Shown in pieces: positions 25,767 through 34,363 of a stretch of DNA of 64,000 nucleotides (position 1 is its first letter; every line of letters starts with the position of its first letter). This DNA comes from Halobacterium rubrum (GTDB lineage: Archaea; Halobacteriota; Halobacteria; Halobacteriales; Halobacteriaceae), in assembly GCF_021729015.1 (NCBI RefSeq), contig NZ_JAJQQZ010000004.1, positions 186,001 to 250,000 of the forward strand, written 5' to 3'. The notes under the pieces were generated by a model. The model had not been told where the DNA came from. It ran no database searches and worked only from the letters and a program-made list of their open reading frames with translations. The position numbers were made by a program, and so were the translations under genes.

Positions 25767-27017
25767 CTACTCGAACTCGCCGAGGCTCGCCTGCCCGTCG
25801 CCCTCTGTCTCGTCCTCGCGGGTCCAGTCACGGTCGTCCCCTGTGTCGCCCTCGCTTTCGCTGTCTCCCGACGAGCCGTCGCCACCGAATCCCGCGAGGC
25901 TGGCCTGGTCGCGCTCGGAGAAGTCCAGATTCGAGACGCGCACCCCGACCTTCCGGACGGCGTCGTCGGCGAACTCGTCGAGGAGGTCCTGTGAGACCTC
26001 GTGGACGAGGTCGGGATCGTCGACCGGCCCGGGCAGCGACTCCGCTCGCGTGTGGACGTCGTAGGGCGGCGTGACGACTTTCACGCCGATGGTGCGGTAG
26101 AAGGCGTTCTTGCGGCTGGCGCGGTCGGCGACGGCCTCGGCGAGCGCCGCTGCCTGCTCGCGGACCGCGTCGAAGTCGTCGGTGGGACCGTCGAACGAGG
26201 ACTCCCGGGAGAGGCTCTTCGGGTCGCCCCGGGGTTCGACCGGGCGGTCGTCCTCGCCGCGGGCGCGCCGGTGGAGCTCCCGGCCGCGGTCGCCGAACTC
26301 GGCCTCGAGCTCGTAGGGGTCGGCGTCGGCGAGGTCGCCGGCCGTCTCGACGCCGAGGTCGCGCAGCTCCCGGGCGCGAACCGGGCCGACACCGTGCACG
26401 TCGGCGATGTCGATGGGTGCCAGGAACTCCCGTACTCCGTCCGGTCTGACGACGACGAGGCCGTCGGGCTTGTCGTAGTCGCTGGCGAGCTTCGCCGTGC
26501 TCATGTCCGGAGCGACGCCGACGCTCGCGGGAACGCCGACCTCTCGTGCGATTCGCTGTTTCACGTGCCGGCCGAACCCCTCGGCGACCTCCCACGCCGT
26601 CCGGTCGGTGACGTCGAGGTACGCCTCGTCGACGCTCACCTCGCGGACCGTGTCGCCGAGCTCGTAGAGAATCGCCTTGACCTCGCTGGCCACCTCCTGG
26701 TAGTAGTCCATGTCCACCGGCCGGTAGTAGCCGGCGTCGGGGTTGTCGGGCTCGTCGGCCTTCCGGGGTAGCCGGTCGAGCGCCGCCGAGATGGCTTGTG
26801 CGCTCTCGACGCCGTACTCCCGGGCCTCGTAGCTCGCGGTCGCGACGGCGCCGACGGTCTGGCCGTCCTCGTAGCCCATGCCGACGACGAGCGGCTCACC
26901 CTCGAGTTCGGGGTCGCGGCGGCGCTCGCAGGACGCGTAGAAGCAGTCCATGTCGACGTGCAGGACGATGCGCTCCTCGCGGTCGGGTACCCCGGGGAGT
27001 CGCTCGCCGGCGGGCAT
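25767..27017 (-). CDS. dinB: DNA polymerase IV (Y-family), DinB, with two PIP-like motifs
   Basis: 416 aa. LHVDMDCFYASCERRRDP (about 19-36) carries the first catalytic Asp; SVDEAYLDVTD (about 120-130) carries the Asp-Glu pair. Thumb helix-hairpin-helix ADVHGVGPVRARELRDLGV, then little-finger domain about 250-355. Two copies of a PCNA-interaction-like peptide occur in the disordered acidic tail: QASLAGF (371-377) and QASLGEFE at the very C-terminus (409-416). Translesion polymerase; low-fidelity bypass synthesis at stalled forks. Confidence 0.92.
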   Translation of the reverse strand: MPAGERLPGVPDREERIVLHVDMDCFYASCERRRDPELEGEPLVVGMGYEDGQTVGAVATASYEAREYGVESAQAISAALDRLPRKADEPDNPDAGYYRPVDMDYYQEVASEVKAILYELGDTVREVSVDEAYLDVTDRTAWEVAEGFGRHVKQRIAREVGVPASVGVAPDMSTAKLASDYDKPDGLVVVRPDGVREFLAPIDIADVHGVGPVRARELRDLGVETAGDLADADPYELEAEFGDRGRELHRRARGEDDRPVEPRGDPKSLSRESSFDGPTDDFDAVREQAAALAEAVADRASRKNAFYRTIGVKVVTPPYDVHTRAESLPGPVDDPDLVHEVSQDLLDEFADDAVRKVGVRVSNLDFSERDQASLAGFGGDGSSGDSESEGDTGDDRDWTREDETEGDGQASLGEFE

Positions 27018-27050
27018 CAGGCGCTACTGGGACGGCAGGCCGGAATACGC

Positions 27051-27827
27051 TTACGCCAGGTCGCCTTCGACGTCGGTGTCGTCCTCGCGTGCGAGTTCGA
27101 GCGCGTGCTTCGCGCCCATGCCGGCGTCGTGGGCGGAGGCGGCGCGGCCGACACCGACCCGGAGGTCGACGCCCGCGGCCTCGCGGACGTGCTCGACGGC
27201 CTCGGCGTAGTCGGCTTCCGAGAGCGACGGGCAGACGGCGATGATGTTGTCGCCGCCCACGAAGAACGACAGCGAGTCGTGGGCGGTGTGCATGTGCTTC
27301 ATCAGCTCGGCGTACCCCTGCTCGATGTGGATGAACGAGGAGAAGGCGTCGAGTTCGTCGGTGTACTTGCCGGTGGCGTCGACGACGTCGAAGTGCGCGA
27401 TCTGGACGTCCTCGTCGGTGCGTTCGGCCTCGTCGATGGGCTGGCCGAGCAGGAGTTCGCGCCGGTCGGCGTCCTGCGCGCTGCCCTCGTTCTGGATGGC
27501 GGCAGTGGCGTCCACGAGCGCGTCTGCAGGGCTGGGGCCGGTGCCGATGGCGAGGCTGACGGTGACGGGGTAGCGGTTCCGCACCGACTCCTGGATGCGG
27601 GCGTGGTCCTCGAGGTCGAGGCCGTTGGTCACTGCGACCATGTTGTCGAATCGGGTGAAGAAGATGTAGCCGTCCCGCGTCCCGATGGCTTGCGAGAGGT
27701 CGGCGTACAGCCGGGACTGGAGCGTCTGGAGGTCGACTTCCCTGCGGGGCGACGGCGTCACGGTCCACGGCCCGTAGTTGTCCAGCTGGACGAGAGTGAC
27801 CTGCGTGTTCGTCACGATACCGGACAC
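27051..27827 (-). CDS. gch3: GTP cyclohydrolase III (GTP cyclohydrolase IIa), archaeal
   Basis: 258 aa, normal length. The enzyme makes 2-amino-5-formylamino-6-ribosylamino-4(3H)-pyrimidinone 5'-phosphate from GTP for riboflavin and F420 synthesis in archaea. Two related halves resemble GGDEF/cyclase folds: TRFDNMVAVTNGLDLED in the first and VGGDNIIAVCPSLSEAD in the second, each with a beta-hairpin bearing metal ligands. It is 33 bp before the dinB start on the same strand and diverges from hsp20. Confidence 0.88.
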   Translation of the reverse strand: MSGIVTNTQVTLVQLDNYGPWTVTPSPRREVDLQTLQSRLYADLSQAIGTRDGYIFFTRFDNMVAVTNGLDLEDHARIQESVRNRYPVTVSLAIGTGPSPADALVDATAAIQNEGSAQDADRRELLLGQPIDEAERTDEDVQIAHFDVVDATGKYTDELDAFSSFIHIEQGYAELMKHMHTAHDSLSFFVGGDNIIAVCPSLSEADYAEAVEHVREAAGVDLRVGVGRAASAHDAGMGAKHALELAREDDTDVEGDLA

Positions 27828-27898
27828 TCGACACGCGCCGATTATATCGGTTTTGGATTGCGTTCCAAATCTGTTTAGCGATACCGGCCGGCCAAAGT

Positions 27899-27906
27899 TT
27901 TATTAC
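27899..27906 (+). promoter_or_regulatory. Candidate TATA box for the Hsp20 gene
   Basis: The element ttttatta, preceded by purine-rich ccaaag as a possible BRE, lies about 43-49 bp upstream of the hsp20 ATG and about 72 bp from the divergent gch3 start. A GAGGTGA Shine-Dalgarno at 27936-27942 sets the ATG at 27948. Confidence 0.45.
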
Positions 27907-27947
27907 GAACCGCGAGCATAGTTCTATCTGTACCGAGGTGACCAGCG

Positions 27948-28322
27948 ATGGCACTACCCACGACCGACTCGTGGATGCAAGGCCTCGACCTCCCGTCCCG
28001 CCTGTTCAGCGAGGGCGGGCTCGGTGGTAGCGACTACGAACTGTACGAGGAGGACGGCGACTTCGTCCTCGCCATCGACATGCCGGGCTTCGAGACCGAG
28101 GACATCACCGTCGCCTGGGACGACGGCGTCCTGAACGTCTCGGCCGAAGCCGTCGACGAGTCCCGGAACCGCAAGAAGACGTTCCACCGTCGGTTCCGGT
28201 TCCCGAAAGCGGTCGACGAAGACGCCATCCACGCCGAGTACAGCAACGGCGTCCTCGACGTGACGCTGCCCATCACGGAGGAGGCGGTCGCCCAGGGCAA
28301 GACCATCCCCGTCGAGGGGTAG
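27948..28322 (+). CDS. Hsp20/alpha-crystallin small heat shock protein
   Basis: 124 aa. Alpha-crystallin domain about 30-118 (DYELYEEDGDFVLAIDMPGF, HRRFRFPKAVDEDAIHAEY, NGVLDVTLPI), ending in the C-terminal IPV (I-x-I/V) motif that locks oligomers. The Gly-rich start and LPSRLFSEGG are a short N-terminal arm. ATP-independent holdase. It has its own promoter and a strong Shine-Dalgarno, consistent with stress-induced expression. Confidence 0.92.
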   Translation: MALPTTDSWMQGLDLPSRLFSEGGLGGSDYELYEEDGDFVLAIDMPGFETEDITVAWDDGVLNVSAEAVDESRNRKKTFHRRFRFPKAVDEDAIHAEYSNGVLDVTLPITEEAVAQGKTIPVEG

Positions 28323-28346
28323 CCCGCCCCCTCGACTCGTAGCTCC

Positions 28347-28373
28347 CGAGCACCCGGCGAGACCTCGTTTTTT
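28347..28373 (+). terminator. Candidate terminator after the Hsp20 gene
   Basis: A GC-rich segment with weak self-complementarity (CGAG/CTCG) ends in a TTTTTT tract at 28368-28373, about 45 bp after the hsp20 stop. Archaeal termination is T-tract driven, so this is a plausible end for the monocistronic hsp20 message. Confidence 0.45.
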
Positions 28374-28383
28374 GGCTGACTCG

Positions 28384-28410
28384 GTGTCGTGTCAAAGCCT
28401 AACACGACAC
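28384..28410. repeat. Perfect 9-bp inverted repeat before the PQQ-dehydrogenase gene
   Basis: GTGTCGTGT (28384-28392) and its exact complement ACACGACAC (28402-28410) are separated by a 9-bp loop. It lies between the T-tract after hsp20 and the sugar dehydrogenase start at 28483, where an operator would be expected. It could equally be a terminator hairpin. Confidence 0.6.
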
Positions 28411-28482
28411 GGCGCGTAGTGTCCGTCGTGATGCCGCCAGCCACGACGCCACGACTGACCGCGCCCGGCCGGAGGGCCGCCA

Positions 28483-29934
28483 GTGGCGCCTGACCGCCAG
28501 CAGACGCGCCGTGCAGTCCTCCGGGTGGGCGTCGGGCTCGCAGCGACCGCGACACTCGCCGGCTGCGCCGGCGGCGGCGCAGATACCGGAGACGGCAACA
28601 CAACGACTGCGACGGCGACGTCCGGTGAAACGTCGGGCCCGGAGACGACCGACGACACCGAGTCGACCCCCGCCGACTCGACGCCGGACGCAGTCGGTAC
28701 CGAGTTCGTCGCCGGAGGATTTGCGAACCCCCTCGGCGTCGAGTTCCCGCCCGGGGACAGCGACCACCCCCACGTCGTCGACCAGGCCGGACTCGTCTAC
28801 GTCGCCAGCTCTGACGGCGTTCGCGACGAGCCGTTCCTCGACGTTCGCGACCGCATGGTCGACCTCTCGGGCTACGAGGAGCGCGGGCTGCTCGGTCTCG
28901 CCTTCCACCCAGAGTTCGGCGCCGGCGACGACCGCGTGTTCGTCAGGTACAGCGCACCGGCGACGGACGCGACGCCCGACGACTACAGCCACACGTTCGT
29001 CCTCTCCTCGTTCCGGGTCACAGACGGCAGGGTGGCCCACGACAGCGAGCGCCGGCTCCTCGAGTTGCCACAGCCCCAGGCGAACCACAACGCCGGCAGC
29101 GTCGCCTTCGGCCCCGACGGCTCCCTCTACGTCGGCACCGGCGACGGGGGTGGCGCGAACGACACCGGCACCGGCCACGTCGACGACTGGTACGACGCCA
29201 ACGACGGCGGGAACGGCCAGGACCGCACCGAGAACCGCCTCGGCAGCATCCTCCGAATCGACGTGGACACGGACGGAGACGACCGTCCGTACGGCATCCC
29301 CGACGACAACCCCCTCGTCGGCGAGACGGGTTTCGACGAGCAGTACGCCTGGGGGTTCCGGAACCCCTGGCGGTTCTCCTTCGCCGACGGCGACCTCTAC
29401 GTCGCGGACGTCGGCCAGAACCGCTTCGAGGAGGTGAGCGTCGTCGAGGCGGGCGGGAACTACGGCTGGAACGTCCGCGAGGGCGCCCACTGCTTCGACG
29501 CCGCCAACCCCGGCAGTCCGCCCGACGACTGCCCGAGCGAGACGCCCGACGGCGAGCCACTCGAAGCACCAATCGTGGAGTACAGCCACGGCACCGGCGA
29601 TCTCACCGGCGTCTCGGTCATCGGCGGCTACCGCTACGACGGCGACGGAATCCCCGGGCTCCGCGGCGACTACGTCTTCGGCGACTGGCGAGCCGACGGT
29701 CGGCTCTTTCTCGCGCACCCACCGGACAGCGAGGGGGACGCCGAAAGCGACGCTACTGGACTCTGGGAGACCAGCACGGTCGACTTGGAGGCCAGCGGCG
29801 GTGACGACGCTCCCGGCCAGTACCTGCTCGCGTTCGGTCGCGACGCCGACGGCACCCTCTACGTCGCCACCACCGACTCGGGCACGCCGACCGGTGACTC
29901 GGGCGCAGTGCACCGGCTCGTTCCGGCCGAATAG
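28483..29934 (+). CDS. PQQ-type soluble aldose (sorbosone/glucose) dehydrogenase, lipoprotein
   Basis: 483 aa from a GTG at 28483. N-terminus: twin-Arg QTRRAVLRVGVGLA then lipobox LAGC (25-28), so exported by Tat and lipid-anchored; a Thr/Ser/Asp-rich linker runs to about 70. The beta-propeller body has FANPLGVEFPPG, GLLGLAFHPEFG, NHNAGSVAFGPDGSLYVGTG, YAWGFRNPWRFSF, VIGGYRYDGDGIPGLRG and LAFGRDADGTLYV. The family oxidises aldoses in the periplasm-like space using PQQ; no pqq synthesis genes are here, and the cofactor in haloarchaea is not settled. Confidence 0.87.
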   Translation: MAPDRQQTRRAVLRVGVGLAATATLAGCAGGGADTGDGNTTTATATSGETSGPETTDDTESTPADSTPDAVGTEFVAGGFANPLGVEFPPGDSDHPHVVDQAGLVYVASSDGVRDEPFLDVRDRMVDLSGYEERGLLGLAFHPEFGAGDDRVFVRYSAPATDATPDDYSHTFVLSSFRVTDGRVAHDSERRLLELPQPQANHNAGSVAFGPDGSLYVGTGDGGGANDTGTGHVDDWYDANDGGNGQDRTENRLGSILRIDVDTDGDDRPYGIPDDNPLVGETGFDEQYAWGFRNPWRFSFADGDLYVADVGQNRFEEVSVVEAGGNYGWNVREGAHCFDAANPGSPPDDCPSETPDGEPLEAPIVEYSHGTGDLTGVSVIGGYRYDGDGIPGLRGDYVFGDWRADGRLFLAHPPDSEGDAESDATGLWETSTVDLEASGGDDAPGQYLLAFGRDADGTLYVATTDSGTPTGDSGAVHRLVPAE

Positions 29935-30000
29935 CCTGCTCTCCCGGCAGGCCAGTCCGGGTGCCGAACACCGAAGACGGCGCGAACCACAGGCTAGGAC

Positions 30001-30213
30001 ATGGACCGCGACGCTACCACGAGGGACCGCATCTGGGCGTCGGTACTGCGGCACGCCCAGCGGGACGACCCGCTCTCCATCGCGAACGTCCGCAACGACA
30101 TCCACTTCGACCACCGCCCCAGCGACGAGGAAGTACGGCGCGTCCTCGAAGCCGGCGGCGAAATCGGCGTCGTCGAGCGGACGCCGTCGGGCCACTGGAC
30201 GTTCGCCGACTAA
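30001..30213 (+). CDS. Small winged-helix-like protein
   Basis: 70 aa. The pattern TRDRIWASVLRHAQRDDPLS then SDEEVRRVLEAGGEIGVVER and HWTFAD at the end is a helix-helix-wing layout of about 60 residues. No RNA or DNA ligand can be named. Isolated; 66 bp after the dehydrogenase. Confidence 0.6.
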   Translation: MDRDATTRDRIWASVLRHAQRDDPLSIANVRNDIHFDHRPSDEEVRRVLEAGGEIGVVERTPSGHWTFAD

Positions 30214-30321
30214 GTTCCCTGTCGTAGCGACTGGTAATCGGGGTGGGCACTACTCGCTGATCGTCGAGGCTGTGGCTGGCCGACGGCAGTGAATCCTGAA
30301 AACGGCTGGAAGAAAGAGCCG

Positions 30322-30912
30322 TTACAGCTTGACCGCGTTCTTGTCCTTCAGCGACTCTGGGACACTCGCCCAGTACGTCGTCTTCGACCCGTACTGCGTG
30401 GCCAGCGTGAGCTGGACTTCCTCCCCGGCCTTCAGCCCGTCCGTCGTGATGCCCGACGCGTTCATGATGACCTTGATTCGGTCGGACTGATCGACCAGAA
30501 CGGGATCGTTCTCGCCCTTGATCTGGCTGCTCGTGAAGTTCTCGGCGTTCGCCGCGCCGCTGTCGTAGACCAGCGTCGTGGCGGTGTCCGGGCCGATCCA
30601 CTGGATGGTGGACTTGCTGAGGTTGATGTTGTCTGCGCCCGCAGCCTGCCGCACCGTCAGGTTCACGTAGTCGACGACTTCCGAGGAGCCGGAGTCGTTG
30701 ACGTTGCCGTAGGCGGAGACGACGTTGATGCGGTTAGAGACCTGTGCAGAGGCTTCCTCACCCGTGGCGCTACCTTTCGACTGGAGGAAGCCGGCGGTGT
30801 TGATGAGGACGCCGGCGGCGATCGCCGCGACCAGCACCATCGCGATGAACACGATGAGCGTGCCGATCCCGACTTGCCCCCGCTCGTCCTCGTCGTTGAT
30901 GAATTCGAACAT
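30322..30912 (-). CDS. Archaellin (archaeal flagellin), copy 1
   Basis: 196 aa. Class III signal peptide [12 protein letters not shown], cleaved before [15 protein letters not shown] by the archaeal prepilin peptidase; the hydrophobic helix 18-40 forms the filament core. Five N-glycosylation sequons are visible (N-D-S, N-L-T, N-L-S, N-F-T, N-A-S), fitting a glycosylated filament and the nearby glycan genes. A TATA-like TTTATT element lies about 60 bp upstream of the ATG. No archaellum motor genes (arlCDE-J) occur in the window. Nearly identical at both ends to copy 2 at 49.8-50.5 kb; the middle differs. Confidence 0.95.
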   Translation of the reverse strand: MFEFINDEDERGQVGIGTLIVFIAMVLVAAIAAGVLINTAGFLQSKGSATGEEASAQVSNRINVVSAYGNVNDSGSSEVVDYVNLTVRQAAGADNINLSKSTIQWIGPDTATTLVYDSGAANAENFTSSQIKGENDPVLVDQSDRIKVIMNASGITTDGLKAGEEVQLTLATQYGSKTTYWASVPESLKDKNAVKL

Positions 30913-31046
30913 GTACGCGAGTCCCCGCGAGTAGAGTACGCGAGTACCCGACCGGAGGACTAGCCCACGAATAAACGTTCGTCCCGATTATCCGGCGTGA
31001 AAATCGGGGGACACAGCAGGGCCAAACTGCCCAGTGACGTCCCGCG

Positions 31047-31349
31047 TCACTCGGTGTCTGACTCGGCGTCCTCGTTCGCCGATGGAGGGCGTCGGGAGAG
31101 TTCGTCGAACCGGCGCTGGGCCCTGTCGGCCCGGGACGCTGTCTGTTCGGGGTCGTAGGCCACGCCGACGATTTCGCCGTCCCGGATCTGGACATCGAGG
31201 ACTGCGTCCACGTGGCGGCCGTCCTCGGGCAGTCGTTCGCTGTCGACCACTCGCTCGGCCACCGTCTCGCCGTCAGCTTCCAGCAACAGCACTGCCCGGT
31301 CGCCCTCGAAGCGGTCGACGACTCCCGAGTAGCTGCCGTCGGCAGTCAT
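31047..31349 (-). CDS. DUF3006 family protein
   Basis: 100 aa from the ATG at 31349 (MTADGSYSGVVDRFEGDRA), overlapping the upstream stop as ATGA. The longer frame belongs to the other gene. Small beta-barrel: AVLLLEADGETVAERVVD, HVDAVLDVQIRDGEIVGV. DUF3006 proteins are usually found next to ComEC/Rec2-type MBL proteins, as here. Probably an accessory subunit of the adjacent exported MBL protein. Confidence 0.8.
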   Translation of the reverse strand: MTADGSYSGVVDRFEGDRAVLLLEADGETVAERVVDSERLPEDGRHVDAVLDVQIRDGEIVGVAYDPEQTASRADRAQRRFDELSRRPPSANEDAESDTE

Positions 31350-32830
31350 TCGTAGCCCTCCCGGAGCACGACGGTTCCACTGTCGTCCCGGACTGTAACT
31401 GTGTCCCCGCCGTTGTTCCACACCGCCCGCTCCATCCCCCAGTACAGCGCCGTCTCCGTGTCCGTCCCGCTGCCGGTGTAGAGCGTGACCTGCTCGCCGG
31501 GCCCGAGTTCGAACCCGGTCGGGAACGTGTAGGTGTGGTCGGCCTCGTCCCGGACGGTCCAGCCGCCGAGCGCCAGCGGCCGGCTCCCGGTGTTCTCGAA
31601 GACGACGTACTCGCCGTTCGGGTTCTCGTTGTCGTCGCCCGGTGCGTCCTCGTTGACTTCGACGACCGAGAGCGCCGACCCGCCGGCCGAGTCGGTCGTC
31701 TCGGTCGTCGTGCCGTGGTCAGCAACCGTCGTCGTTCCACCGTCGGTTACCGTCGTCTCAGATGTGGTTGCTGGAGCCGTCGAGCCGTCCGCGTGGACGA
31801 CGGTTCTGACTGTGAGGTCGCCGCCAGCACCGGGTTCGACCGGCGTGCCGTCCCGGAGGTCCAGCGGCGCTGTCGGTGCGTCCTGCTGGGTGGCGACCGA
31901 GACGGCCGAGCCGTTCGTCGTGAACCGCACGGTCCCGTGGGTCGCCGTCCAGTACGTCCGGACCGACCGCTCGGCGAACCGCTGGAGGACGGCCTCGTGT
32001 GGGTGGCCGTACTGGGAGTCGTACGCGCTCGAGACGACGGCGACCGCCGGCGTGACGGCCGCCAGCAGGTCGGCGCTCGAACTCGACTCGCTGCCGTGGT
32101 GGCCGGCGCTCAGGACGGTCGCGTTCAGGCGGAGTTCGTGCTCCTCGAGGAGGTACTCCTCGCTGGCGGCTTCGCCGTCCCCCGGCAGGAGGAACGTCGT
32201 GTTGCCGTACGCGAGCCGGACGACGACGCTGTTCTCGTTGGCGTCGGCGCCCGCGAGCCGCGAGGCCGGCGGCGCCAGCACGTCGACGGCCGCGCCTTCC
32301 AGAGGAATCGCGTCGCCGGCGCGCGTCTCGTACAGCACCACGTCGTGGGCTTCGACGGCGTCGAGGTAGTCGTCGTAGGTCGCCGAGCTGGACGTGATAC
32401 CGGGGTCGTAGATGGCGCCGACGCCCTCTGCTTGTGTCTCGTAGTAGTCGATGACCGCGGCGTGGCCGCCGATGTGGTCGGCGTCGGCGTGGCTGGTGAC
32501 GAGGTAGTCGATTCGGTCGACGCCCCGCTCCCGCAGGTAGTCGAGGACGACGTCGCCGTCGTCGCGCCAGTCGCCAGTGTCGACGAGCATCGTCTCGCCC
32601 GACGGCGCTTCGACGAGGACGCTCGCGCCCTGCCCGACGTTGATGAAGTGCACCGAGAGCGTTCCGTTCGCCGTCGTCGCCGCTGCGTCGGTCGCCGTCG
32701 GCGACCCCGCTGTCGGGGACTCGGTCGTGGCTGTCGGCGTCGCAGCTCCACCGGTGAGGGCGCCCGTGCACCCCGCGAGCGCGACGAGTGCGACCACGGC
32801 GAGCACGCTCCAGACGCGACGTCGGTCCAT
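31346..32830 (-). CDS. Exported lipoprotein with ComEC-type MBL domain fused to a lamin-tail domain
   Basis: 494 aa. Signal plus lipobox LAGC at 18-21, then a Thr-rich linker. The MBL domain (about 55-320) has HADADHIGGH (114-123), LLPGDGEAASEEYLLEE and SAGHHGSESSSS, the Zn ligands of ComEC-like hydrolases. A Thr-rich hinge (about 345-385) joins a C-terminal lamin-tail (LTD) beta-sandwich (about 390-490; VVEVNEDAPGDDNENPNGEY, PLALGGWTVRDEADH). The MBL-LTD fusion outside the cell suggests an extracellular nuclease or nucleotide-cleaving enzyme tied to the surface. Confidence 0.85.
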   Translation of the reverse strand: MDRRRVWSVLAVVALVALAGCTGALTGGAATPTATTESPTAGSPTATDAAATTANGTLSVHFINVGQGASVLVEAPSGETMLVDTGDWRDDGDVVLDYLRERGVDRIDYLVTSHADADHIGGHAAVIDYYETQAEGVGAIYDPGITSSSATYDDYLDAVEAHDVVLYETRAGDAIPLEGAAVDVLAPPASRLAGADANENSVVVRLAYGNTTFLLPGDGEAASEEYLLEEHELRLNATVLSAGHHGSESSSSADLLAAVTPAVAVVSSAYDSQYGHPHEAVLQRFAERSVRTYWTATHGTVRFTTNGSAVSVATQQDAPTAPLDLRDGTPVEPGAGGDLTVRTVVHADGSTAPATTSETTVTDGGTTTVADHGTTTETTDSAGGSALSVVEVNEDAPGDDNENPNGEYVVFENTGSRPLALGGWTVRDEADHTYTFPTGFELGPGEQVTLYTGSGTDTETALYWGMERAVWNNGGDTVTVRDDSGTVVLREGYE

Positions 32831-32997
32831 GTGTAGGAATCACACGGGCCGAGAGAATAGGTGTTCTGGGTGCTGCGCTACCCGGAACCGGACACTGCGG
32901 GTGACGCAGTTCCAGCAGGCCAGTGGGCCCCGGTGGCGTGGCAACGTCTGCCAGCGGGACAAGACGTAAGTGCAGCCCGCGATTGGGGGGTGATACG

Positions 32998-34219
32998 ATG
33001 TCTCACAACGAGACGCCCGGTGTAAGTCCGGGGGAACGGGTTCTTCGAGGGCACGTTAGCCCAGCGTAACGAGTTCGAGTCAGTCCGAGTTTTCGACACC
33101 ACGCTCCGCGACGGCGAGCAGACGCCACGCACGTCGTTCGGCTACGACGACAAGCGCGCCATAGCCGCGGCGCTCGACGACGCGAACGTCGACGTCGTCG
33201 AAGCCGGGTTCCCGGCGAACGGCGAGGCGGAGGCGGAGGCCGTGGCGGACGTCGCCGACGCGACCGACGCGACGACATGCGGGCTCGCCCGCGTTGTCAC
33301 GTCGGACGTCGACGCGGCGGTGGACGCCGGCGTCGACATGGTCCACGTGTTCGCGTCGACCAGCGACGTCCAGATCGAGGACTCGATGCACAGCACGCGC
33401 GCCGAGGTCGTCGACCAGTCGGTGGCGGCCGTCGAGCGCGCCCGGGAGGCGGGCGTCGAGGTGATGTTCTCGCCGATGGACGCCACCCGGACCGACCCCG
33501 AGTACCTCGCCGAGGTCGTCGAGGCGGTCGACGACGCCGGTGTAGACTGGGTGAACGTCCCGGACACGTGCGGGGTAGCGACCCCGCGGCGGTTCGGCGA
33601 GCTCGTCGAGTTCGTCGGCGAGCACACGGACGCCCGAATCGACGTCCACACGCACGACGACTTCGGGGTGGCGACCGCGAACGCCCTCGCGGGCGTGGAA
33701 GCGGGCGCCGACCAGGTGCAGGTGTCGGTCAACGGCATCGGCGAGCGCGCCGGGAACGCGGCGTTCGAGGAGGTCGTGATGGCCGCCGAGAGCGTCTACG
33801 GCGCCGACACCGGCGTGGACACGACGGCCATCGCGGACGTCTCGGCGGCCGTCGCCGACCGCTCGTCGGTGCCGGTGCCGGTGAACAAGCCGGTGGTGGG
33901 CGCGAACGCCTTCGCCCACGAGTCCGGCATCCACGCCGCGGGCGTCATCGAGAACAGCGAGACGTTCGAGCCCGGTGTGATGACCCCCGAGATGGTGGGG
34001 ACCGAGCGAGAGGTCGTGCTCGGGAAGCACTCGGGCACGCACGCCGTCCGCCAGCACCTCGAGGACGCCGGCTTCGCGCCGAGCGACGACGAGGTGCGCG
34101 CGGTCACCCGGAAGGTGAAGGCACACGCCGCCGACGAGGACGTCGTCACGCAGGCCGTCCTGCGGGCGTTCGCCGGCGAAGTGGGTGTTCGACGCGAGCG
34201 GGGTGAGGTGACGGCGTGA
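32998..34219 (+). CDS. leuA: 2-isopropylmalate synthase-family gene with a frame break after 12 codons
   Basis: LeuA condenses acetyl-CoA with 2-ketoisovalerate, the first step to leucine. The protein frame reads FFEGTLAQRNEFESVRVFDT from about 33041, including the catalytic DTTLRDGEQTPRTSF, then GVATPRRFGELVEF, HTHDDFGVATANAL, VNGIGERAGNAAFEE and GKHSGTHAVRQHLEDAGF, about 394 residues. It has no ATG, GTG or TTG between an in-frame TAA at 33023 and a GTG at 33242, which would lose the active-site motif. The ATG at 32998, with Shine-Dalgarno GGGGTGAT just before it, opens the other frame; dropping one G of the GGGGG run (33030-33034) would join the two (about 406 aa). Sequencing error, programmed shift or real mutation cannot be told apart here. 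Confidence 0.8.
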
Positions 34220-34285
34220 CGTCGCCCGGCAAGCCTTGCGCCACCAGCCACAGCTATAGGTGTCGGCGCGGTAGCGGGGGGCACG

Positions 34286-34363
34286 ATGCAGTCACACACG
34301 GCACACCGTCTCGTTCTCGCGGGCAGCGGTGTGGCTGTCGGCCTCGGTATTGTAGGGGCGTAA
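34286..34363 (+). CDS. Putative leader peptide of the ilv operon, rich in branched-chain residues
   Basis: A 25-codon ORF (ATG 34286, TAA 34361-34363) between leuA and ilvB, encoding MQSHTAHRLVLAGSGVAVGL followed by GIVGA. Eight of the last 17 residues are Leu, Val or Ile. A TATA-like ctatagg at 34253-34259 lies about 27-33 bp upstream of the ATG, so a leaderless transcript could start at or near the ATG, the common haloarchaeal arrangement. The stop codon sits in the loop of the hairpins described at 34351-34378. The composition and position are those of an amino-acid-sensing leader peptide for the ilv genes. Confidence 0.55.
   Translation: MQSHTAHRLVLAGSGVAVGLGIVGA

Noticed and set aside
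33242-34219. leuA annotated as a 325-residue protein from GTG 33242
   Set aside because: This start removes the DTTLRDGEQ catalytic motif that is clearly encoded in the same frame just upstream; the better reading is a frame break near 33030.
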